From contig FONU01000004.1 in NCBI GenBank assembly GCA_900112995.1, positions 62,001 through 126,000 on the forward strand: 64,000 nucleotides of DNA. Reading direction: 5' to 3'. The position numbers were made by a program, and so were the translations under genes. Numbering within the stretch: position 1 is the stretch's first letter; every line of letters begins with the position of its first letter. The DNA comes from [Lactobacillus] rogosae (GTDB lineage Bacteria > Bacillota > Clostridia > Lachnospirales > Lachnospiraceae). Shown here piece by piece: positions 55,489 to 63,769 of the stretch. Under the pieces are notes generated by a model that saw nothing but the letters and a program-made list of their open reading frames with translations, was not told the origin of the DNA and made no database searches.

Positions 55489-56367
55489 TTAATATATTGA
55501 GTTTATAATTTGCTTGAATATTTCATTTGGGCTTCCCAATGTTTTTAATTGTGACTGCATCTGATTTAATGCAATTTTTAATACGTCTGGTAAATACATT
55601 TTCCAACACATACGTATTGCCAACATATATATAATCATAAATACAATGTATATAATAACCATCATATAAATCTGTTTATCTGCTGTTTCTTGACAGCTAT
55701 GTGACCATACTACTGCAATTAACATAAAGCCTGCAATATTGCCAATTGCAAATACTGCAATTCCTGCATATATATTTATAAATGAAACTATACATCCAAG
55801 TAAAATCATTATTGTTGCTACAATACTTCTTAAAGATACAAGTGCTATTACATTATTAAATATTAACTGACTATGAGAAATAGTATTAAATAACATAATA
55901 ATTGCCGCTAATATAACTGTAAGAACTACGGATATAACTAATGTTAATAAAAATGCTTTTAACACTGGTACTTTTAACATTGTTTTCATCTGCATTATCT
56001 CAGAAGCACTTGACGAACTTGACATCATCCCTATTACTTTATCAAAAAGATCCTGAGCTTTAGTACTCATTACTATTGCAAACAATCCAGATGCGATTGC
56101 CTGAATCAATATCAGTATCACTGATGTGGCAACATTGCCTGCAAATACAAAATTCCTTCCTTGTTCTATCGGACTTTTTAATAATTCAATTATCTGATTA
56201 AAAGATCCCTTAGCAGTCTGCTTTACCACATCCTGCATCTGTTCCTGTCCATATGGATATTGATTAAAATCACCATAATTGGCATTATACTGCATACCAG
56301 CCTGCTGGTCACAGCTACAAATTTCTCCATCCATAAGCTGTCTTCCACATTTACTACAATATTTCAT
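55489..56367 (-). CDS. Zinc-ribbon multi-pass membrane protein (Yip1-like)
   Basis: 292 residues. N-terminal partial zinc ribbon (CSKCGRQLMDGEICSCD), then five or six membrane helices (FAGNVATSVILILIQAIASG, VILAAIIMLFNTI, MLIAVVWSH, MMVIIYIVFMIIYMLAI), a Yip1-like layout. First gene of the two-gene zinc-ribbon operon. The preceding 288-bp gap holds the promoter copy of the tad operon and the terminator of pflB. Confidence 0.72.
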   Translation of the reverse strand: MKYCSKCGRQLMDGEICSCDQQAGMQYNANYGDFNQYPYGQEQMQDVVKQTAKGSFNQIIELLKSPIEQGRNFVFAGNVATSVILILIQAIASGLFAIVMSTKAQDLFDKVIGMMSSSSSASEIMQMKTMLKVPVLKAFLLTLVISVVLTVILAAIIMLFNTISHSQLIFNNVIALVSLRSIVATIMILLGCIVSFINIYAGIAVFAIGNIAGFMLIAVVWSHSCQETADKQIYMMVIIYIVFMIIYMLAIRMCWKMYLPDVLKIALNQMQSQLKTLGSPNEIFKQIINSIY

Positions 56368-56405
56368 ATTGTTCTCCCTTCATATTAAAAATAAATTCAT
56401 AATAT

Positions 56406-56434
56406 AATTATAAAATAATAATAATTTTATAATT
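56406..56434 (-). promoter_or_regulatory. 5'-terminal hairpin of the zinc-ribbon transcript
   Basis: AATTATAAAAT (56406-56416) / ATTTTATAATT (56424-56434), the same 11-bp arms as at 53604-53635 and the same distance from the -10 box; only the loop is shorter. Confidence 0.65.
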
Positions 56435-56442
56435 TATTAAGA

Positions 56443-56496
56443 ATTTTATCATATCGTGTCGCTTTTTGCAATATTGTAGTTTGCAATTGCAATATT
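56443..56496 (-). promoter_or_regulatory. Promoter and operator of the zinc-ribbon operon, copy of the tad promoter
   Basis: TTGCAA (56466-56471), 17-bp spacer, TAAAAT (56443-56448), as at the tad promoter. The palindromic core TTGCAATTGCAA (56481-56492) is centred 18 bp beyond the -35 box, as is the tad palindrome. Flanking sequence (GCAATAT, GTAGTTTGCA) is also shared, but the outer arms are less symmetric than in the tad copy. Confidence 0.7.
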
Positions 56497-56578
56497 AGCC
56501 ATTGCTATTTTATTGAAATATATAACTGATAAGATAGTATTATTTTCTAATCCCAACCTGCAAATTCATAATTGCACA

Positions 56579-56618
56579 AAAAAGCCCACATACCTGCACT
56601 AACACAAGTATGTGGACT
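56579..56618 (-). terminator. Rho-independent terminator after pflB
   Basis: AGCCCACATAC (56583-56593) pairs with GTATGTGGACT (56608-56618) with one G-U wobble; on the minus strand it is followed by six T residues. 38 bp after the pflB stop. Confidence 0.8.
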
Positions 56619-56655
56619 TTTATTTTAATATCAAATTTATATCTATAAGTTATAA

Positions 56656-58908
56656 TTACATTCTGTCGTGGAATGTTCTAGAAATAACATCCATCTGCTG
56701 TTCCTTTGTAAGGTCGATGAACTTAACAGCGTAACCAGATACACGGATTGTGAAGTTAGCATATTCTGGCTTTTCTGGGTGTTCCATAGCATCAAGTAAC
56801 TTATCCTTACCGAATACGTTAACATTGAGGTGATGAGCGCCCTGATCGAAGTATCCATCCATAACGTTAACAAGGTTGTTAATTCTTTCTTCTTCGTTAT
56901 GTCCTAAAGCGTCTGGGTTCATTGTCTGTGTATTAGAAATACCATCTAATGCCCACTCGTAAGGAAGCTTTGTAAGTGAGTTAAGTGAAGCAAGAAGACC
57001 ATTCTGCTCTGCACCATAACTTGGGTTAGCACCAGGAGCAAGTGGAGTACCAGCCTTACGTCCATCAGGCATAGCACCTGTGTACTTACCATATACTACG
57101 TTAGAAGTAATTGTAAGGATAGATGTTGTTGGCTCTGAATTTCTGTAAGTATGTCTCTTCTTAATCTTCTCAAGGAATGTCTTAAGTAACCATACAGCGA
57201 TATCATCAGCTCTGTCATCATCGTTACCATACTTAGGGAAGTCGCCTTCGATTTCGTAATCTACAACGATACCTGTCTCATCACGTACTGTCTTAACCTT
57301 TGCATACTTAATAGCTGAAAGTGAATCTACAACATGTGAGAATCCAGCGATACCAGTAGCAAATGTTCTCTTAACATCTGTATCAATAAGAGCCATCTCA
57401 GCAGCTTCATAGTAATACTTATCATGCATATACTGGATAAGGTTAAGTGTATTAACATAAAGATCAGCTAACCAATCCATCATAGCATCGAACTTATCAA
57501 CAACTTCATCATAATCAAGATATTCTGAAGTAACTGGCTTATAAGCAGGACCAACCTGTTCTCTGTTCTTAACATCTACACCACCATTGATAGCGTAAAG
57601 TAAGCACTTAGCAAGGTTTGCTCTAGCTCCGAAGAACTGCATTTCCTTACCTGTCTGTGTAGCAGATACACAGCAGCAGATTGAATAATCATCGCCCCAT
57701 GTTACCTTCATAACATCATCGTTCTCATACTGGATTGAAGATGTATCAACAGAAATCTTAGCAGCATACTTCTTGAAGCTTTCTGGAAGTCTTGAAGAAT
57801 AAAGTACTGTAAGGTTTGGTTCTGGTGAAGGTCCCATATTCTCAAGTGTATGAAGGAATCTGAAATCGTTCTTTGTAACCATTGAACGTCCATCGATACC
57901 TGTACCACCAACTTCAAGAGTAGCCCATGTAGGATCTCCTGAGAATAATTCGTTGTATGATGTAATTCTTGCGAACTTAACCATTCTACACTTCATAACG
58001 AAATGATCAATAAGTTCCTGAGCTTCCTTCTCTGTAAGAGTACCAGCTTCAAGATCTCTCTGAATATAGATATCAAGGAATGTAGATACACGACCTACAG
58101 ACATAGCAGCACCATTCTGTGTCTTGATAGCTGCAAGATATCCAAAGTATAACCACTGAACAGCTTCCTTAGCGTTAGTAGCTGGCTTGCTGATATCATA
58201 ACCATAGCTTTCAGCCATCTTCTTCATACCTGCAAGTGCCTTGTACTGATCAGATATTTCTTCTCTTAAACGGATAACGTCATCAGTCATTGTTCCACAA
58301 CCACAGTTAGCGTGATCCTTCTTCTTTTCTTCCATAAGGAAGTCGATACCGTAAAGGGCAACTCTTCTGTAGTCACCTACGATACGTCCACGTCCATAAG
58401 TATCTGGAAGACCTGTGATGATATGGCTGTGACGAGCCTTTCTCATCTCTGGTGTATAAGCATCGAATACACCCTGGTTATGTGTCTTATGATATTCTGT
58501 GAAGATCTTATGAAGTTCTGGATCTGGTTCATAACCATAGTTCTTGCATGATTCTTCTGCCATCTTGATACCACCATAAGGCATAAATGCTCTCTTAAGT
58601 GGCTTATCTGTCTGAAGACCAACTACCTGTTCAAGCTCCTTCATAGATTCATCTATATATCCAGGACCATAAGCTGTAAGACCAGCAACAACTTTTGTTT
58701 CCATATCAAGTACGCCGCCCTTAGCTCTTTCTTCCTTCTGTAATTCCTGAAGTCTTCCCCAAAGCTTGTTAGTAGCTTCTGTAGGTCCTTCAAGGAAACT
58801 TTCATCTCCATCATATGGCTTGTAATTGTTCTGAACGAAATCTCTTACATTGATCTCTTCTTTCCAAAGTCTGCCTTTGAAACCATTCCACTGATCAAAA
58901 TTTACCAT
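56656..58908 (-). CDS. pflB: Formate C-acetyltransferase (pyruvate formate-lyase)
   Basis: 750 residues, full length. The thiyl-radical pair lies in [20 protein letters not shown] and the glycyl-radical site in [11 protein letters not shown] near residue 725. It converts pyruvate and CoA to acetyl-CoA and formate, the central fermentation step in anaerobes. The motif [10 protein letters not shown] supports true PFL over diol dehydratase-like relatives. TAAGGAGG before the ATG. The activating enzyme gene is not in the window. Codon use is more restricted than in its neighbours, as expected for a highly expressed gene. Confidence 0.97.
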   Translation of the reverse strand: MVNFDQWNGFKGRLWKEEINVRDFVQNNYKPYDGDESFLEGPTEATNKLWGRLQELQKEERAKGGVLDMETKVVAGLTAYGPGYIDESMKELEQVVGLQTDKPLKRAFMPYGGIKMAEESCKNYGYEPDPELHKIFTEYHKTHNQGVFDAYTPEMRKARHSHIITGLPDTYGRGRIVGDYRRVALYGIDFLMEEKKKDHANCGCGTMTDDVIRLREEISDQYKALAGMKKMAESYGYDISKPATNAKEAVQWLYFGYLAAIKTQNGAAMSVGRVSTFLDIYIQRDLEAGTLTEKEAQELIDHFVMKCRMVKFARITSYNELFSGDPTWATLEVGGTGIDGRSMVTKNDFRFLHTLENMGPSPEPNLTVLYSSRLPESFKKYAAKISVDTSSIQYENDDVMKVTWGDDYSICCCVSATQTGKEMQFFGARANLAKCLLYAINGGVDVKNREQVGPAYKPVTSEYLDYDEVVDKFDAMMDWLADLYVNTLNLIQYMHDKYYYEAAEMALIDTDVKRTFATGIAGFSHVVDSLSAIKYAKVKTVRDETGIVVDYEIEGDFPKYGNDDDRADDIAVWLLKTFLEKIKKRHTYRNSEPTTSILTITSNVVYGKYTGAMPDGRKAGTPLAPGANPSYGAEQNGLLASLNSLTKLPYEWALDGISNTQTMNPDALGHNEEERINNLVNVMDGYFDQGAHHLNVNVFGKDKLLDAMEHPEKPEYANFTIRVSGYAVKFIDLTKEQQMDVISRTFHDRM

Positions 58909-58993
58909 TATTGGTTCCTCCTTAATAAAATAACTGTTAATTTGTATAATAGTTTGTATATTGTATACAAAACTCTCAAAAATATAAAGCGAA

Positions 58994-59011
58994 ATGTTAA
59001 TTTCTTAACTA
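58994..59011. promoter_or_regulatory. Possible Rex-type operator upstream of pflB
   Basis: ATGTTAA-TTTC-TTAACTA matches the clostridial Rex consensus TTGTTAA-N4-TTAACAA at 6 of 7 positions in each half. It is 86 bp upstream of the pflB start. Rex senses NADH/NAD+ and controls fermentation genes, which fits. No rex gene is in the window. Confidence 0.4.
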
Positions 59012-59139
59012 TCTCTCGCAAGGGTATATTAACACCCCTGTCAATTAATTTCAATACATTTTTTAGTTGTTTTTAGTTTTATACAATGACGGCTTAAATT
59101 AACATTTTCTTCCAAATTATGTGTCTTTACAGCGGCAGA

Positions 59140-59847
59140 TTATTGTTTATCACGACATTTTATAATAAAATGATTTTTCCTAAAATCAATTTCTCCATTT
59201 TTCTTCATACGGCTTAATTCTGCTGACATTGCACTCCTGTCAACTGAAAGATAATCAGCCAACTGCTGCCTGTTAAATGGTATATCGAACTCATCACTCC
59301 CACATTTGGCGGCTCTTGCTGATAAATATGACAATACTTTCTCCTTAGTGCTTCGTTTGGATAAATGTGTAATCTTCTCGTTCATAACCACACACCTGTC
59401 AGCAAGCATATATATAAGATTATGAATAAGCTTACTGTGGAACTGGCACGATGAACTGCATACCGTCATAACCTTGTATGTGTCAAGAAATGCAACTATA
59501 CATTTATCTGCCGCAACAACCTCTACATTGGATGTCTTGTCGTTACTGCATGCATATGCCTCTCCGAATATTTCACCCGCTGACACATATGTCATAATAT
59601 GCCTGTTGCCCCAGTAATCAGCCTTTTCTATGCTCACATTGCCCTGAATCACCATACCTATTTTGGATATTTTATCGCCTTCATTAAATATAACTTCTTC
59701 TTTGTCATACTCGCGAAATGTTATCTCAAGGCATTTGCTCATTCCATTAGCCTCGTCTGGTTCTATACCGCTAAACAGCCTGCTCTTTTGTATAACTCCC
59801 ATATAATCCTGTGAAATGTCATATAATATTCTGCCCATATTCTTCAA
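59140..59847 (-). CDS. Crp/Fnr-family transcriptional regulator
   Basis: 235 residues. Cyclic-nucleotide-type beta-barrel (VIFNEGDKISKIGMVIQGNV; AGEIFGEAYACS), long dimer helix, and C-terminal winged helix with NRQQLADYLSVDRSAMSAEL. It lacks the N-terminal Cys cluster of E. coli Fnr, but several Cys residues (VCSSSCQFH near residue 130) are present. Lies 231 bp upstream of pflB on the same strand and divergent from the ferredoxin-like gene at 60453; either could be a target. Confidence 0.85.
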   Translation of the reverse strand: MKNMGRILYDISQDYMGVIQKSRLFSGIEPDEANGMSKCLEITFREYDKEEVIFNEGDKISKIGMVIQGNVSIEKADYWGNRHIMTYVSAGEIFGEAYACSNDKTSNVEVVAADKCIVAFLDTYKVMTVCSSSCQFHSKLIHNLIYMLADRCVVMNEKITHLSKRSTKEKVLSYLSARAAKCGSDEFDIPFNRQQLADYLSVDRSAMSAELSRMKKNGEIDFRKNHFIIKCRDKQ

Positions 59848-59903
59848 TCCTATTCTTCTCTATATTATTCATAAAATAATCTATAAAATCTACGGTGTCT
59901 ATT

Positions 59904-60123
59904 CGCAGCCGCTTCCTTTTCTTTTGCACTCATTTGCCAATCTCTATCTTTTCGCACTATTAACTTAATATACTACACACCTGTACTATAACCTAGCATA
60001 TCCTACACTCACGAATTCGTGCTTCCGCACTCTTTATCCTGTTTCACAGGATATTCGTTCGTTAATGGTGCAAGAAAAGTAAATGTCTGCTTCGCAGCCG
60101 CTTCCTTTTCTTTTGCACTCATT
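59904..60123. repeat. Repeat- and hairpin-rich intergenic block
   Basis: A 31-bp direct repeat starting CGCAGCCGCTTCC occurs at 59904-59934 and 60093-60123. Between them are perfect hairpins: CACGAATTCGTG (60010-60021), GTGC-TTCC-GCAC (60019-60030), ATCCTGT-TTC-ACAGGAT (60036-60052), CTGC-TTC-GCAG (about 60087-60097), and a long imperfect stem from GTGCAAGAAAAG to CTTTTCTTTTGCAC. No reading frame. The 605-bp gap 59,848-60,452 holds only this and the leader element below. Confidence 0.65.
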
Positions 60124-60200
60124 ACATTATAATCTTATTTTTGTTGTATTTACAACATACTTTATTAATATTTAATATTATACTTACCAGGTAGTTAAGA

Positions 60201-60387
60201 TATAATTCAAACTAATCAGCCAGCTATGAAAATATGGCTGAAAATAACCACAACATATACTTATTAAGACATTTTAGCGGGTCTGCAGGATAGAATCCTG
60301 TTTCACAGGATTCTCCACCTATGGCGGAACACTTTAGTGGCATCTACATTACCGCCGTATGGTGAATCTGCCCAGAGGGCTTTTTAT
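60201..60387 (+). ncRNA. Structured leader with intrinsic terminator before the ferredoxin-like gene
   Basis: After a TATAAT box (60201-60206) come: hairpin CAGCCA/TGGCTG (60218-60240); AGAATCCTGT-TTC-ACAGGATTCT (60292-60314); a three-part stem CACC (60316-60319)/GGTG (60361-60364), GGCGG (60323-60327)/CCGCC (60352-60356) and CACT-TT-AGTG (60330-60339); then GCCC-AGA-GGGC and TTTTT (60370-60385). The terminator is 66 bp upstream of the gene. The layout is that of a riboswitch or attenuator, but I cannot match it to a known class. Confidence 0.45.
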
Positions 60388-60452
60388 TTAACAGGAATTT
60401 TTATCAGAATTTTCTATTAAATAAAAATACTACTATAAATAGGAGGATTTAT

Positions 60453-61064
60453 TTGATTATGATAAGAAAGATTATAGAAATTAATGAAGAACTCTGCAAC
60501 GGCTGTGGCTTATGTGCACACGCCTGTCACGAGGGAGCTATTGGAATTGTTGACGGAAAGGCTAAGCTTTTAAGAGATGATTATTGTGACGGTTTTGGCG
60601 ACTGTCTGCCAGCCTGCCCTATGAATGCAATTCGTTTTATTGAGCGTGAAGCTCCTGAATATAATGAAGCTGAAGTACTTGCTAACAAAGCGGCAAGTGG
60701 AAACCAGATTAACAACTGGCCTGTACAGATTAAGCTTGTATCTCCTTTTGCACCATGCTTTAATGGAGCTGACCTTCTTATTGCAGCAGATTGTACAGCT
60801 TATGCCTACAGTACATTCCACCACGATTTTATGCGTAACCACATAACACTTATCGGATGTCCAAAGCTTGATATGGTTGACTATTCTGAGAAATTAACCG
60901 AGATATTCAAGAATAATAACATAAAGAGCATAACTGTAACACGTATGACTGTACCTTGCTGTGGTGGATTGCAGTATGCAGTTGAAAAGGCTGTAGCTGA
61001 CAGCGGCAAGACAATTCCTGTAAGAGTTGTAACTATTGGTACTGATGGCAACCGTGTTAATTAA
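60453..61064 (+). CDS. 4Fe-4S ferredoxin-type protein
   Basis: 203 residues. TTG start at 60453 lies 6 bp after AGGAGG; an ATG at 60459 is 12 bp away and is the alternative. N-terminal two-cluster ferredoxin domain: CNGCGLCAHACHEGAI and YCDGFGDCLPACPMNAI. The C-terminal 130 residues have CFNGADLLIAADCTAYAYST, LIGCPKLD and MTVPCCGG, a Cys-rich domain found in many Clostridia next to Crp/Fnr-type regulators. Probably an electron carrier or redox sensor in the cytoplasm; partner unknown. Confidence 0.85.
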   Translation: MIMIRKIIEINEELCNGCGLCAHACHEGAIGIVDGKAKLLRDDYCDGFGDCLPACPMNAIRFIEREAPEYNEAEVLANKAASGNQINNWPVQIKLVSPFAPCFNGADLLIAADCTAYAYSTFHHDFMRNHITLIGCPKLDMVDYSEKLTEIFKNNNIKSITVTRMTVPCCGGLQYAVEKAVADSGKTIPVRVVTIGTDGNRVN

Positions 61065-61324
61065 TTTTTCTGTAATGCTTAGTGATATAGTACAACTATA
61101 AAAATACAGGTGACGGCTATATCATTTTCCCATATCAATAAAATATATTAACCATAACTCTGCCTCTGCAAATGTATAATATCGAAATGCTTTTCCAGGT
61201 TTATAATATAAGATTGTCACACGAAACTTATATTTTAATATGCTGACATTACTCAGGACTTTTATATTTCTATGTTCTATATAATGCCAGCATATAATTT
61301 CTTGTAACAGTCTTTAATTATTTT

Positions 61325-62593
61325 TTATTCTCCTATATTCCCAATTATATCCCTCAATGGCACATTTTCTGCCTCACATATGCTCTTAATAGTTTCATAT
61401 TCAGGATATCTCTTAACTTTGCCATTAGGAAGCGTACACACCTTTACGTCAATTTCACCATATGGTGTACTGACTTTTTCAATTTTTCTTGGAAGAATTG
61501 TTCTCTTCATTGCACAACGTCTTATTCCTATTGTCGTTGTTTCCTCAAATATGATATTTTCCATAGTCGTAATATCTTCCTTGCAGCATATTACAACAAG
61601 CTCATATGCAGGTCTGTTCTTTTTCATATATATAGGAAGAAAATGCACTTCTCTTGCACCCGCCTTATACAGGCGCTCCATAGTGTATCCTAATATCTCT
61701 GACGAACAGTCATCAATATCCGTTTCCAGCTTATATATTAAGTCAGCATTTTCGTCTAAGCTTTCACTATTACTCTCAATAAGCATTGCCCTTAATACTC
61801 CCGGAAGCTCATACTCTCTCTTGCCTGCACCATATCCAGTCTTCTTTATTGTAAAATGCTGTGGAAGTGCTGTATCTGTTCTTACAGCCGCTACAATCGC
61901 CGCTCCCGTTGGCGTTACAAGTTCGCCTTTAATATTGGTATTGCTTAATTCTATATTATAAGCTGATGTTATATTAAGAACCGCTGGCACTGGTACTGGA
62001 ATTATTCCGTGCTGGCACCTTATTGTTCCAGTTCCCTCGCTGATACCTGGAACATACACCCTGTCTATATGCAGGTTATCGAAGCATACAGCAAACGCCA
62101 CTATATCCACAATCGAGTCTACTGCACCAACCTCGTGAAAATGAACATTTTCAATATCTGTAGCGTGTGCCTTGGCTTCTGCTTCTGCTAATATTCTGAA
62201 TATTTTCTTAGCAAGCTTTTCTGCATTCTCAGTAAGCTGTGTCTGCTCTATAATAGAATATATTTCTTTCAGCCCCCTGTGGCTGTGATGTGCTGAATGA
62301 GTATGCGAATGTACATTTTCAAAATTGTGCGTATGCCCTTCGCCATTAAGATGTCCATACAGATATTCCATATCGTGGTCGTGGTTCTCGTGTCCGCTGT
62401 CCAGCACTACATTAAAATCACACGAATCTATACCATTCTTTTTAACTCTTGTTATCTTAACCTCATAACCTGTCAGAGGCATAGTTGCAAGTGTTTTTAA
62501 CAAATATTCTTTATCCGCTCCGGCATCAAGAAGTGCCGCAACAGACATATCTCCGCTTATTCCTGAATAACATTCAAGATATAATTCTCTCAT
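61325..62593 (-). CDS. larC: Nickel-pincer cofactor biosynthesis protein LarC
   Basis: 422 residues. N-terminal LYLECYSGISGDMSVAALLD, a His-rich stretch between about residues 70 and 108 (GHENHDHDMEYLYGH, HSHTHSAHHSHR) that could hold nickel, then VHFHEVGAVDSIVDIV and C-terminal ETDIDDCSSEILGYTMERL. LarC inserts nickel into the pyridinium pincer cofactor of lactate racemase-type enzymes. In Lactobacillus the gene needs a programmed frameshift; here both halves are one uninterrupted frame. No larB, larE or larA is in the window. Confidence 0.92.
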   Translation of the reverse strand: MRELYLECYSGISGDMSVAALLDAGADKEYLLKTLATMPLTGYEVKITRVKKNGIDSCDFNVVLDSGHENHDHDMEYLYGHLNGEGHTHNFENVHSHTHSAHHSHRGLKEIYSIIEQTQLTENAEKLAKKIFRILAEAEAKAHATDIENVHFHEVGAVDSIVDIVAFAVCFDNLHIDRVYVPGISEGTGTIRCQHGIIPVPVPAVLNITSAYNIELSNTNIKGELVTPTGAAIVAAVRTDTALPQHFTIKKTGYGAGKREYELPGVLRAMLIESNSESLDENADLIYKLETDIDDCSSEILGYTMERLYKAGAREVHFLPIYMKKNRPAYELVVICCKEDITTMENIIFEETTTIGIRRCAMKRTILPRKIEKVSTPYGEIDVKVCTLPNGKVKRYPEYETIKSICEAENVPLRDIIGNIGE

Positions 62594-62626
62594 ATATGTA
62601 TAACCTCATTTCTTAGCAAATGTAGT

Positions 62627-62674
62627 AAAAAGGCAAGCATCATTCATCTAGATAATAAATCTGATGCTGTGCCT
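62627..62674 (-). terminator. Rho-independent terminator at the end of the trxA 3' region
   Basis: AGGCAAGCATCA (62631-62642) pairs with TGATGCTGTGCCT (62662-62674) with one bulge, followed on the minus strand by TTTTTA. It follows the 79-bp repeat array, so that array is probably transcribed as the 3' end of the thioredoxin mRNA. Confidence 0.65.
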
Positions 62675-62691
62675 GCCCTTTCCTTGTTTAC

Positions 62692-63007
62692 GATATAATA
62701 TGACTACTTCGTAGTCACTTAGAAGTTTCTTCGAAACTTCAGATGCGTTGAAGAACAACGCAGAAAATATGATATAATATGACTACTTCGTAGTCACTTA
62801 GAAGTTTCTTCGAAACTTCGTATGCGTTGAAAAACAACGCAGAAATTATGATATAATATGACTACTTCGTAGTCACTTAGAAGTTTCTTCGAAACTTCAG
62901 ATGCGTTGAAGAACAACGCAGAAAATATGATATAATATGACTACTTCGTAGTCACTTAGAAGTTTCTTCGAAACTTCAGATGCGCTGAAAAGCTGCGCAA
63001 ATAGTTA
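62692..63007. repeat. Four tandem 79-bp units, each with three hairpins
   Basis: Units start at 62692, 62771, 62850 and 62929 (exact period 79). Each has GATATAATAT, then GACTAC-TTC-GTAGTC, GAAGTTTC-TTC-GAAACTTC and TGCGTTG-AAGAA-CAACGCA. Units differ by a few bases; in the fourth the third stem changes T-A to C-G at one pair (TGCGC/GCGCA), a compensating change. No reading frame. Located between trxA and larC. Confidence 0.9.
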
Positions 63008-63015
63008 ACATTTAT

Positions 63016-63327
63016 TTACTGGCCTATGAATTCCATAACCTGTTCTTCACCTATAAAGCCTATATTAGTTGCAGCAACTTCTCCGTTCTTAAATAAAAGA
63101 AGGGTTGGTATTGAAGCTACCTTATACTGTAATGCAAGATTAAGTTCCTTATCTGTATCAATCTTACATATCTTTACATCGTCCTGCTTTGCCGCTACTT
63201 CCTCAAGGACTGGTGCAAGCATCTGGCAAGGTCCACACCATGTTGCCCAGAAATCTACAAGCACTGGCTTATCCGACTCAAGTACCTCCTGTTTAAATGT
63301 TGCTTCTGTAACGTGAATAATCTCCAT
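63016..63327 (-). CDS. trxA: Thioredoxin
   Basis: 103 residues, whole protein one thioredoxin fold. Active site WATWCGPCQML with Cys31 and Cys34; cis-Pro loop VASIPTLLLF; final GFIGEEQVMEFI. It reduces protein disulfides and can serve the thioredoxin-type arsenate reductase encoded at 24,358. Two bp after the DUF3783-like gene, so co-transcribed. Confidence 0.95.
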   Translation of the reverse strand: MEIIHVTEATFKQEVLESDKPVLVDFWATWCGPCQMLAPVLEEVAAKQDDVKICKIDTDKELNLALQYKVASIPTLLLFKNGEVAATNIGFIGEEQVMEFIGQ

Positions 63328-63329
63328 AA

Positions 63330-63689
63330 TTATCTCCTTTCGTTTTTCTTTTCAATCTCCATATGATATAATATTTTATTCAATGTCCACGACTTGTTAG
63401 TCTTAGTCATAACAGCCTTGTAATCGACATTAAGATTGTTGTTTCTGATACCAAATAAAAGCTTGTCCAGATGTTTCTGTGTAACATCACAGAATATAAC
63501 TATGCTTTTATCTTTATTAATAAATGGCATAATATCATCAGTTCTGTAATCCTGACTATATGCCAGTACATTTTCTAATGTATCTGAAAGCTTAGTATTG
63601 TCAATAACTATGCTTTTTATTCGCATATTAGCCGCCATTGTTATAATCTTTCTGGCATCAGCTACATTATATATTATAATCTTTTCCAT
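63330..63689 (-). CDS. DUF3783-like protein
   Basis: About 119 residues; I choose the ATG at 63687-63689 (MEKIIIYNV), 6 bp after GAGGA, over a TTG two codons earlier. Alternating strands and helices (IKSIVIDNTKLSDTLENVLA; SIVIFCDVTQKHLDKLLFGI) and the C-terminal KAVMTKTNKSWTLNKILYHM match, from memory, the DUF3783 family. Function unknown. Coupled to trxA. Confidence 0.65.
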   Translation of the reverse strand: MEKIIIYNVADARKIITMAANMRIKSIVIDNTKLSDTLENVLAYSQDYRTDDIMPFINKDKSIVIFCDVTQKHLDKLLFGIRNNNLNVDYKAVMTKTNKSWTLNKILYHMEIEKKNERR

Positions 63690-63769
63690 ATACAATCCTC
63701 ATTATCCAAACATTTTATTTAATTAATACAATTCCTAAAATCACCAGCAGCCCGGAACTCACATTAAAA

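Noticed and set aside
60316-60387. ZTP (pfl) riboswitch
   Set aside because: The CCGCC and terminal GCCC strings recall it, but the pseudoknot core and required GGGC/CUGGGC pattern are not in place, and the downstream gene is not a folate or purine gene.
62692-63007. CRISPR array or insertion-sequence ends
   Set aside because: The units are 79-bp tandem copies with no unique spacers, and no transposase frame is present.
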